This document shows positions 50,463 to 62,500 of a stretch of 64,000 bases of DNA, piece after piece. A program made the translations under genes and the position numbers. Source of the stretch: Toxotes chatareus (lineage: Eukaryota; Chordata; Actinopteri; Toxotidae); contig CM028901.1 in assembly GCA_016801885.1 (NCBI GenBank), positions 7,802,783-7,866,782 of the forward strand, given 5' to 3'. The notes under the pieces were generated by a model. It saw only the letters and a list, made by a program, of their open reading frames with translations, ran no database searches and was not told where the DNA came from. Each line of letters opens with the position of its first letter. Positions within the stretch are counted from its first letter, which is position 1.

Positions 50463-50537
50463 CTCTGTTCGTGGCCGCTGTGCTGGATGACAGCTATCCG
50501 GCGCCGAAACACCGATAGACGCTCAGACGAAAGAGCC

Positions 50538-53500
50538 ATGGCGGCCACGGGTGGAGGGAAAATTAGAAGCAGGAGATATCACATCGCCTCTAAACCTTAC
50601 GCCAAGAGTAAACAGGTAAATCGAGTGGAGGTTTTCATGTTAGAAGCCCGTGTCGAGAACGTTACGATAACCGCAGTGTCACTAACTCTCATCTCTTGTT
50701 ATTGTTTTTTTGGAGACATTTTACGGCCTGCTGTTAACGCTCGTGGCCTCCACGCGCTGCTAGCATGTCCGGGAAATGCTAGTGAACTAGCAAGCTGGCT
50801 CATAGGTTAGCAAAATCAGACGGACTTGACAGGTCAAATCACGGCATAGCGAGTCGTTTACACTCGTTAACCAGTATTTTTAAAGTACAAGCTCACACGT
50901 TAGATGTTGCGATAACTAGCCTTAGCACTATTAGGAAGTTCTTAGCTGCTAGCGAAGTTAGCAGAAAGCAAGGAAGTAGAATTCCACATATTAGCTTGTG
51001 TAGCTAGTGCTAGTTAGCGGGCTAGCACTGGCGAGCAACGCATTGTTGTCTTCGGTTCTTAAGTTTGGAGGCTTCACACCGTTGCCGGTAGAAGTGACAT
51101 GGTCGTTTGGGTCCAGTTTACCCCTGTCCATAGTTGCGTGTGACCAGCGTTCACGCAAATGATTATTTAGATTGTGCTGCTGGCGTGTCGGGAAACATTT
51201 TGGATGTTAGGATAGCTAACATTAGCCAAATCTCAGCCAGTTGGATTGCGCAGGAAGCTCCTGCTCGTTGGGAACCCACATGGTTGCCTGAACGGAGTCT
51301 TTTGCCGCTTGGAGATCAGTTAATGTTGGTTTTAAAACCACTCCACAATGCAATCAGTGAACATGATGTGTCTTCACACATGGAAGATTCATTGACGTAT
51401 TTTGTCAGTCGTACAATATTCCAGTGAACTACAAATCAGGTAGTTTGTTTATATGAAAGTCAGGTTGCCAGTGTGTACTCTGACTGCACAGGCCACTCAT
51501 GTACTGTAAAATTATACCATCGAGTTTCTATGACAACAGTGTGAATATTGTTTCATTGATCAGTCATCATTGCTTATGGCAAACGGTAGTTCCACATTTG
51601 TGCGAACTTATACCAATTTGTATTATTTACAATTTAGCCAGACATATAGTTACGAGTCACAAGATGTAACCCTAATGGCAACAATCATACAGTGATTAAT
51701 CCAACTAAATATTCAATTCAATTTAATGTACTTGGTGGACATTGTTGGTTTTGGCATGAATGCACCATTTGTGTCATACTTTTCACTGTCCACCTTCATT
51801 GCGATAAATGGAGTGAAGAAATACTAGACATGCCTTTTAGTATTACGCAAAACAATTCAGCACCACCACAAACTACCACCTCCAAAATAACCCTAAAGCT
51901 GATTCAGCACCTATCTAAAACTGTTTGAACAAAAACTGAACATTATTTTATACAGCCCCCAGGTCTGTAAGTATAGGCCTGGGGACAAACGACATGTAAT
52001 TTCTCTTATAAGTGACACTATATCTGTCTTCACCAACAGCAAAACTTTCAATCATTAGATGTTGCCCATACTGTATTTTCTGTTGTTTAGACACAGTGTT
52101 GAAATGGTAACAGGAATGATATTTTGCCAACAACAAACAAATGTAATAACTGACCAGCCTGAATTTGAAATATTTAGTTTGAATAAATGCAAATATAAGT
52201 TGAGCAGTGCCTTCATGCCCTATAGAAGTCGTGGTTACAGCTTTAAATGCTCTAATATGTGACTAAACAACAAATAGTGCAGAAGTGTTTGAAGTTCATA
52301 TGAATACTTATGGACTGAAGTCAGCCAAAAACAATGATTATCCAATTCTTGTGTACAGTTGGCCTTGAAATATGGGTTGAGCTTTTCTGCAATAGGTGGG
52401 TTTACACAAATCTGCTGGTTAAGATGCAGAAGAAGCATGATAAGACATGCAGTGTTTGCTGCCTCACCTTGATTCATCTCACAAGTTCTGCGAATCCTTG
52501 CAGTTCATAGCAATGGGAGTCTTTCTCAACTGCCCTTACTGTATGTCTTCACATGGCATAAATTAAACAATCTAAATGATCTTATTAGGTATAAAGGTAC
52601 ATGTTCATTATATGAATTTATGTGAAATTTTAGCTTGAAAGGCTAGATGCACTTATCTGCTCAGGAACAGGCATATTCAAAGTTAGGCATGAGACATTCC
52701 CAAGAGAGCTGAGTCGGTTGACCACAGGTCAGTTAGTTACATGACCCTGTCCACACCAGAAATGTGACACATAAATCCATATAACAATAGTGTATGTAGC
52801 ACTAAGTAAACATGCAGTTTAGTGTTATTACACTCTTGACTTTTCAAAGTTCTGTGTATTTGCGCAAAGGTTAAAGTGCAGGGTGGCCCACAGGTGTATT
52901 TCAAAGATAAGCAGGAAGCAGGATGCACATATGGCTCTTATCAGGAGTTTTCAGCTACCAGGGGCTACACAGTATATTCATGAAGAGATGCACCAGCTAA
53001 CTAGCTCCTTTGTTCAACTTTTCCCCTTTCTATCTGGTATCTTGACACTAATATGTGGGAGAGCTTTGCTTTATCGAAAGAGAACCAAATACAATCATCA
53101 TACCAATCTATCAGCTAAAGAAATATTAGGTATGAAACTGGCGCATTAAAGAGCACCAAATTTGAGTTTTGCACAGCCTTATTCATAGCTCTCCAAAACA
53201 CCCTTCCCTTTAATAGGTCATTGCATTCATGTTCATAGATTTTGTTAGGTTTTGTTGTCCTCCCCTACTGCAACTCCAAAACTGCTCAGTGCGGTGAGGA
53301 CATCATTCATGAAACACACGTTGAGTCACAGAGAATATATATTATATATTCCAGTTAGCCAGTTAAGACCTAGAAAGTGCCCTTAATTTAAAATATGTTC
53401 TTTCACTAAGTTGGTATGGATTTGCTATATATTTTACAGGAGAGAGCCTTCTATAGATTTAAATCTTGGAAATGCAGTTGTTCTCTGTATGTGGTGTAGG

Positions 53501-56500
53501 AGTCAAAACTCATTCTTATTGATTAGAATTCATCCAGTATTACACCTCAGTACAGTGCAGACCAGCGTCACTCGCTCACTGCTTCATAGAAGCGTACACA
53601 GTGCCTGACCCAGTTTCCGTCTTACTGAGCTTGTGTTTTGCTTTGCACTGGGGAGGACGAATGGCTTCTCATTGCAAGTGGGGCTGTGCAGCTGATTCAA
53701 ATAATAAAATGCAGTGTTGATTGCTGTATTTTGCAAATCACAAGAGTCCAGCAAATGTTTTATAGCATTCAAAGGCCTCAAATACAAATTAAGGGGAATT
53801 GTCTTGCCACAGATTCGTTTTTGAATTTGAACATCATAAATACAAGCAGTTGAAAAATAAATCCACAAGATTCAGCTAGCCAAGCATTTTTAAAAAACAT
53901 TTTTACCTGCTGTTTTGTTTTACATGCACTGAATTTTATGCAATGCTGATTATCAAATAAAGTTTATGGTTCTTTGTTTTGTCTGTATGCTTTAGTCTCT
54001 GCCTCTCACTCATTTCATTCCCCTGCTCATGGCCTCCTCTCCCTTGCTCATGTTTTTATCAGCAGCAGTCAGGCCTCATCAGTCGAGTGACAGACACAGT
54101 AAAGAGCATCGTTCCTTACTGGCTGCAGAAATACTTCAAGAATGAAGATACTTCTGAAGGAGGGGGGTCTGTACAAGGGACAGAGCAGAATTGCCAGCCT
54201 CCTCCTCCTCCTCCCCCAAATGGCAGCGAAGAGGGCCCTCCTCCCCTTGATGGACGTGACTCCCCGGAGCCTAGCACAAGTAACACAGGTGAGGGATCCA
54301 TCCAGTCTCTTAGGTCATCCTAGATTATCTAGGAGATATTAAATCCCTTTCGTGATAGTTGCAGTTTTGCATTTTCCATTGTTCCACCATGCTCACCTGT
54401 ACCTTTCCTTACTCTCTCAGAGCCCTCAACCAGTCGGGCATCCCTGAACTTTCAGGAGTATGTGCTTTCTCGACCTCCTCTAAGCCGCTCCCACCTCCAT
54501 TTTCCTCCACTGGATGCCTCCTCCCCAACTCTGGCGGCTTCCAGCAGCCTGTTCTCTCAGCCCTCCACCTCCTCAGCCCCTGGACCCTTTTCCACAGGTT
54601 TCTCCTTAGTCAAAGAAATCAAGGACAACCTCTCGCAGCACGAGGATGATAACATCTCCACCACGAGTGGGTTCTCTTCCCGCGCCTCTGACAAAGGTAA
54701 GGGCAAAGTGTTCGCATGAAAGATGTCACTCCACCCACTGATTAGCACACTTTTGTATAGACGGGAGGTCACCTGCTGAGGTGATTGATTGGAATGAAAA
54801 CCTGCAGTCTGTTAACTCTCCTTGGATCACAGTTAGCTACCTTTCTGCAATAATGGCAGAAAACACACACATCTTGATTTTAGCTTTAAGGAATAATTGA
54901 TCAACATTACAGATTACTAGTGTTGCAGCAGGTAGAGGCTAATGTCTTATGTATGAATGTATGGTTGGCTCAGATCTGAAATAGAGAGACTAAGCTAGAT
55001 TTCTGCAGAATGGTCTGAGACGATTCTCTTCTTTTCAGATGTCCCCACTTCCAAAACGGCATCACTTCCCCAGCTTTGGTCCCCAGAGATGGACAGAACA
55101 AACTCTGGGCCTCAGCCTTCCCAGTCCAGTCTGAAAAAGCCTGCTTTCAACCTGTCTGTCTTTGGAACGTCTTCCAATGTGAGTATCTGGTTGTCTGTCC
55201 ATCAGTATAGTGAGCCTGTCAGTGTGTGGTAGTTGGGGGGGAAAAAGTTTGCCAAAAGTAAAGGTCTGTGTCGCAAAGCTCCATATTGTGTCTCAGGGTT
55301 TGATCTAGTCTGCGTCATTATTGCAGTGACCCACATAAATATAAAATGACTCTCTGAAGTTTGGTTGGTGCACCCAGCTTGTCAAAGTCAGGTGTACTAA
55401 CCATTGTTTTTAAATGCAATATTACTGTAACTCTGCTCAAAGCCAGACAGTGTCTTGATTTGTTGCATTCAGTCTCCCTTGTGTCATCAACGTGTTGGAC
55501 ATCTACTTTCATGAGCATGGCAGCGTGCCAGACACCACAACTCAATCTACCCAACGCATAAGAACTAGTCTGCTCCGGTGTACAGTCTGACTCAGATCTC
55601 AACAAGGACAGAAAAAAAGTGGTGCTGACGAAATAAAAGCAGAATTCACTGTGACACTTTGTACAAGTCTGAGCTTGTTGCTTCACATATTTGTAAGAGC
55701 ACTTGGACACCACAGACAGAATTCTTCCATATTAAACCACATGGGATGGTAATGTATTCACTCCGTCCACTGAAAACATTTGACTGAACTTCATTAGCAG
55801 AAGCAAATAAATGGCTTTTTACAAGTAAAGAAGTTGAGATATAAATTAATTTGATTGAATATTGAAAATATTATAGGGCGTATTCACAGTTTTACTCAGT
55901 ATGTTGTTTTGTTTAGCTACTTAAACCTATTTTCTATTTCATGCGTAGCCAAACCTTTTAATTTCATTTAAAATGAATGAGTTTATGTTTGAGAATGCCA
56001 CTGATCAGTAATAAAATGAAGTTGTATCACTTAAAGCTGATATTTAACTTAACCTTCCTCTTTCAGTCGACATTAAACAGCACAGCGCTGAACTCCAGCC
56101 AGCTTGGGGATTCACCCTTCTACCCTGGGAAGACCACATATGGTGGGGCAGCAGCAGTCAGGAGCTCTCGCACTCGTCCTGGAACACCGTACCAGGTGAG
56201 CTAGTGAGAACAACGCAGACAAGAAACCGAAACTCGTATTAAGAGCCAAACAATTATTTTTAATTCATTGTAGATTTGTTATAGTCACTCTTCTTGTGCA
56301 TTTAGTGTTCTGGATGTTAAAGTTGATTAGCCCTTAGTTGGTGAGCAGTTACTTTTGTGTGAATATTATTAATTTAATTGGAGACTAAATTAATTCATCT
56401 GCTCCATAGGCCCCGGTGAGGAGACAGATCAAGGCCAAGCCTGCTGGTGCTCAGCCCTGTGGGGTGACCAGTGCCACAGCCAGACGCATCCTGCAGTCTT

Positions 56501-59500
56501 TGGAGCGCATGTCGAGCCCTCTGGCTGTGAGTACACACAAACACAATCTCTGAGGTTCAGACTTGATTTCAACTCAAAGTGCATCAATGGTATGACTCTT
56601 GATGTGTCGTTAATGACCATGTTAAAGTAAACTGTGTGGTAATATTTTAGCACTTGGTAGTTATATTTTTCTCATCCACAGGATGCCAAGAGGATCCCAG
56701 CAGCAGCAGCATCTTCCCCCCTGTCACCTGTAAGTGGTTTTAATATACTTACGTATTACGCATATAAGTTTATTCAAAGCATCCTGATACTGTAAAACAA
56801 CCTGAACACAAGTTTTTTTCTTTTCAGTCGATGGATGCCACAAATCTAGATATTTCACATTTCCAGTCGAAAAAGAAACGGGTACGTACAGATTTTGACA
56901 TTTCTGTGACCATATTTCTTCATATCTGGTCCCTTCAAAATTTGCATTTGTGAAAAGTTCTGATTTTAGAATACCTGTATGGAATATGTCCCCTTATAAC
57001 TTTAAGCTTGTGTATACACATTAGCAAACAAACTTCACTTGTGTCTTCATTTGGAGTGTTTGTACAAGGCTCACAAGGCACAGTGATGTGAATGAAACAG
57101 GGATGTCATTGTACAAACTCAGCAGCACTTGTTGTGGTTTGTCTTCCTGTCATTTCCTGACCCGCTGCCTGTTGGCCTTTTTCACAGTAGTTAACAGGAT
57201 TCTCCTCGGCTGAAACACAGCTGTTCACCGCTGTGTGTTTCCTTTACATGTGCACTTACACGCAAGCGCTTGTGAGCAAAGGTCTTACCAGACTGCATGT
57301 TGTATTCTGCTCATGAAAGTGTGTGTATGTGCTGTGTGTGACGTGTGGTCCATTGTTAATTTGTGCCAGCTCTGGACTGGACTTGTCCTCAGTAATAACC
57401 GTCAGGCATTCCCATCTGCGACAGCTGCTTTGTAAAGGCCAACAATGGCGTATTGACCCTCACAGGCCCAAAACAAGAAAGTCCACTATAAAGGAGTACA
57501 AAATACAGCCTGACCAGTACTAGAGTTCTGAGCCAATACAAACACTGATATTTGGGACATACAAAAAATAATATATTCACTTTTTTTTTTTTTAAACAGT
57601 CTTGAAACAGATGGTTAGATTTTACAGCAGGACATTTGGAAAATCAGCATTGTTTCAAAATTACCTCATGTCTACCACACTAATACTAATAGACCTGCAA
57701 GAGGAAAACATCACTTAGTAATCGTTATAGATCAAGTTCAGAATTAAAGGATAACGCTGAGATGTTACTGTTCACATTCTTGGTAGCAGTTTCATTTTTG
57801 ACAAGTTGAGAAGAATAAACTACTCTGGTTATGTTGAAGCTACATTATATCTAAATATCACTCACTTCTGTGGCAGGGAGCCAAGAGCTATATGACACAG
57901 ATTTAAATGAAGAAGCACCTTTGTTCATTATGGGTCTAAATTTTGTCCATATTTGAACACCATGTCTTTTATTCAGATGGATACTACTCTCCCACCGGTG
58001 CAGAAGCTGGTGGTTCCTGCTGCAGCCTCAGTGTCAGGAAACCGCTCCGTGTCCTTCAGGCCTACTTTGACTCCCGGAGGACTGAACCGAACTCTGGACA
58101 GGACCCCAAGAGAGACGGTCAGAAACACAGTGCAACATTATTATACGCAAGCACAAAATTGTTCCACTATATTATATGCAGCTAATTGGTGTCTGACTAA
58201 TTGGTGGTGACCCCTGGATTTCACTGGAGGCGGCAGTGTCGTGTTTGGGCTGCAAGCTGATCAGGGCCACCCGAGATAATGCTAGTGATTCCACCAGATG
58301 CGCCACAGCACGTTTCAGAAGCTACTCTACGCTCTGCCCCACTAAAAATACACGCCTAGTCTATTTTTGACAGAAGCCACGCCAAGCTGCACAGAACAGT
58401 TCGAGATGGCCAGGAAATCAGACACAGGATCGGTGCAGTCAGTCATTTTCAAAATGAAACACCCTGTGCAGACTCACAATCGTATATCACATTGCTACAT
58501 CAACATCAAAACAAGTGGCACCAGGCCAGAAGTTCTAACCTGGATTTTCACCATGGACCCAGCAATATTGAACAGACAAAATGCTCAGCTTTCAGATATG
58601 CTCCTGGTTATATTTAAATCCAGGCAGAGGACAGTGCAAAAACCCGTCCATGTCATAGCCATGTACCTGGTGGAATCCAGGGGTAATTCATACTCTCATG
58701 CTCAATATATTCTTGTATTATTTCCACAGCCCACAAGACAATCACCGAAACTACCTAAAGCAAACCCAGGTCCATCTCAAAGGTAACAACACAAGACTAT
58801 TATACATGCTATGTTTGATGGGATACCAGTAAGTCTAAATTCATTACGAAAACTCAAAATCATGAATCATGGTTAATTAAATAGCTGTAGATTGTCTTGC
58901 TGTAGGTTGTAAGTCTCTTAAGATCTCTGTGGTGAAAAGAGGTTTAAGGAATATTCTGAGGGGAAACTTTTCCATTTAGTTGGATTTATTTAAAAACAGT
59001 TTCATTCGCTTTACTTTGAGTAACAAAGCAAGAAAATCCCAACATCCCTATTAATTATCAAACTTTTTTTGAGGATGCCTCACTTTCCTCTGTATGGTGC
59101 TTAGTTGATTTTACTTACTATATCTGTATTAATCTTTTACTAGCACAATGGGTTCCAGTGGCCCGGCCTATCCTCTGTCCAGCACGCCTGCAGCCAGCAG
59201 CGTCAGCTCTGGAGGAGGCAAGATGAAGAGAGAGAGGACCAGTGCACGACCCTCCACCAAACGCCCTGAGGAAGATGAGGTGAGGCTTTGGATCCAAAAC
59301 CACAAGGCTGCAAGACTGATGATGCATTTCAAATAAAACATTATTTTATTTACTATTTACATCTTAACTCTAGGTTATTTTTTTCTGGTGCTTATCAATT
59401 TGACACACAAACAATTTTTGCATGAAAGTGGAAACAGGTGAAAGATCAGATCATTTGCCTAAACTGCACAGTGATACTCATACTCGTTTCTGATTCTAGG

Positions 59501-62500
59501 TGGCCGAGGTACCCGACCTTCCAGCCATTTCACTTCCCATCAGCACCTCTGCCTTGCCCACCTTCAGCTTCTCCTCCCCTGTTCCACCTCTCACCACCTC
59601 CACCACCATCAGAACCGCCTCCAGCGCCACGGCTGTCACCCCTGCTAAGGAGACGATCTCAAACAAGGTTGGTCTTAAAACTGTCTCATCCTACCACAGT
59701 GTGACTACAAGTCTGATGGTAAACAACATTTTGCTAATTTTCTTGTTTCTTCCAGGAGCCTCCAAAAGCCTCAACAACACCCCCCTGTGTACCTTTCACA
59801 TTTTCCTCCCCTATTGTCAAAGCAACTGCTGCTAGCCCACCTTCCTTTTCCCCTTCAGTAAGTAAATGGTTTATTTCTTAATAAGCACATCATCAGTGAA
59901 TTCTTATATTTCTGTAACTTAAAACAGCGACATTGTTAACAAGTGATTTTGCCTTTCCCCTCCTTTGTTAGGCTGGATTTACTTTTAGTGCACCTGTAGC
60001 TAAGTTAGGTCCCTCCATGTCAAACGGGAAGCTGGCCACTCCCATAGCAGCAACAGGTAAGAGAGTTTTCTCACCGTTGGCTTGATCCTGATTTCTTCCC
60101 CTAACTGAGAAAACCTGAATTTCAATTTTGATCTTTGTGTTTTCGTGTTTTCTACAGTGAAGCCAACAGCAAACAAAAGCACAGAGGATTTTGAAGGACC
60201 CTTTAAACCAGCCAAGGTCCTGAAGCAGGGCAGCGTGCTGGATCTTCTCAAAACACCTGGTTGGAATCACTGTTACTTTATCTACAATCTTCTTGGTCAT
60301 ACACTTTTACAAGATTGTAAATGGAAGTTCATTGTTTTAATTCTTCTTCCATTTTCCCTAGGCTTTGCCTCACCTGTTGCTCGGACTTCCCCTGGCCCAG
60401 ACAGTGCTCCCCAGCAGACCTCCGCACAATCCACCGCCCCCTCCTCCACCTCCACAACCACCTCCTCCATCTCCTCTTCAGCCGGGTTTGGTGATTTGTT
60501 CAAAGCCCCGCTAAACTGGAGCTGTGATGTCTGCTTGGTGCAGAACAAGCCATCAGATGCAAAGTGTGTTTGCTGTATGGCCCCGCAGCCCAACTCCTCC
60601 TCATCAAAATCTACGGACAATAAGCCTTCACCCACAACCTCGGCTGGGCTGGAGAGCAACAGCAGCAGCACAAACACCACCTCCACCACTACAACCACCA
60701 CAGGTTTTGGCACAATGTTTTCCAAACCTGCCGGAACCTGGGACTGTGATACGTGTCTTGTTCTAAACAAACCTGATGCAGTAAAGTGTGTGGCCTGCGA
60801 AACGGCCAAACCCGGGACGGGACTTAAACCCTCACTGACTCTTCCTTCTGCCTTCTCAGCTGTTAAGACTGTACCCACACCCACAGCCCCCGTTTCCACA
60901 GGGCTCATAGGATTTGGAGACAAGTTCAAAAAACCTGAGGGTGCATGGGAATGTGATACGTGTTGCGTAGTGAACAAGGCGGAGGACACAAAGTGTGTGG
61001 CCTGCATGAGCGCTAAACCAGGTAATGCAAGCATAATATATTGTATTATTGATATTTGATGTTTTTTAAGTGCTGAGTCTTGGGTTTTGTTTTCCATGAA
61101 AGCAGAATTCTAGTAGCTGTGTCACTGACTGTAATGTATTTTTATAAAGGCAGTTGTTAGTTTAATAAAGTATCTTCCTTTCCTCCTCAACACTGCAGGA
61201 TCATCAGCAGGAACGTCAGCTGGAGCCTCAGCAGGATCCTCTTCATCAGCCAGCACCACTCCAGTGTTTGGGCTGGGAGATAAATTCAAGAAACCAGAGG
61301 GTGCCTGGGAGTGTGATGTCTGTCTTGTACAGAATAAGGCTGCTGATGTACAGTGTGTTGCTTGTCAGGCAGCCAAACCTGGAGCTAATGTGGAGCCCAA
61401 AGGTAAAAATAAAATGGATGGAGCAAGTGTGTGAGCGACAAATGTTTCTTGATGCATAATATTTATGTGTGTTCTGATTTTTATGCATCAAGGGAATGTA
61501 ATATTGATGCACATGGATATGTGGCTGAACCTTTTGGCATCATATTAAATGACCAAGATAGCCAATCCAGGCTCGTGAAAATATTGGGTTTTGAGAAGCT
61601 CAAGACTTCAAGTGTAAAACTGAACCTAATCCACACTTTTCACCTCATGCTTTGTTTCTCTTCAGCCTTCGGATCGACTTTTGGTTCATCTGCTGGTGGG
61701 ACTTCAGGCTCCGCTACATTTGGCTCCTCTACCTCTAGTTCTGGAGGTTTTAAGTTTGGCACATCAGACAGTACCTCGGGGTCTGGATCTGGAGGTTTCA
61801 AGTTTGGGGGCTCATTTTCAGAGTCCTCCTCCTCTTCATCATCGGGCGGATTCAAATTTGGAATCCCATTTGGAAGCTCCTCATCAGAAACCACTTCTAA
61901 AGACACTACTGCCTCATCAGGGTTCAAATTCGGCAGCTCATCTGAGGGCTTTAAATTCGGGACTGCCTCTAGTGATGACAAAAAGTCAGACCAACCAGCC
62001 GCAGGTTCTGGGTTTAAGTTTGGAGCCAGTGGTGGGATAGTGTTTGGAACTGGATCATCTAGCACAGAAAGCAGCTCTTCTAAGGGTGGCTTCACCTTTG
62101 GACTGTCGAAACCTGAAGAGAAAACATCGGACACCACCACCACCACCTCATCCTCTGTTAGTTTCACTCCTCCCATTTCCTCTCAAGAAAAGAGTGAGAG
62201 TACTGCATCATCCAACGACACCACATCAACAAACACCAAGGCAACCACCACCTCAACCGCTAGCACTGGATCCGTTTTTGGGAGACTTGGAGAGCCAAGT
62301 TTGGCGACCACCACACCACAAGTGGGCTCCATGTTTGGATCCTTACAGGCAGACAAAGAGCCGGCTGCTCCCACGTTTACCTTTGGGAAGCCAGAGGAAA
62401 AGAAGGAAGCCGCTGCCTCTTCAGCTCCATCTGCCTTCCTCTTCGGTGCTGCTAGTAAAGATGCAGACGCTACACCAGCACCGGCCGCTTCAGGTGGCTT

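Larger units (their letters stand above)
48523..50537 (+). other. ptdss1 3' UTR and nup153 promoter
   Basis: Long 3' UTR of about 1.55 kb ending near ATTAAA at 50068-50073, with a short GT repeat around 49590-49604. It is followed by about 450 bases of AT-rich spacer and the nup153 promoter with a ZNF143-type element. No other gene is supported. Confidence 0.6.

Noticed and set aside
60297..61097. 266-codon minus-strand open frame opposite the nup153 zinc-finger exon
   Set aside because: It is an antisense shadow of low-complexity Ser/Thr/Pro codons, which read as Val/Glu/Gly on the other strand. It has no domain or splice context.
61640..62176. 178-codon acidic minus-strand frame opposite nup153 FG repeats
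   Set aside because: Mirror image of FKFG and Ser-rich codons; the plus-strand frame is the conserved one.
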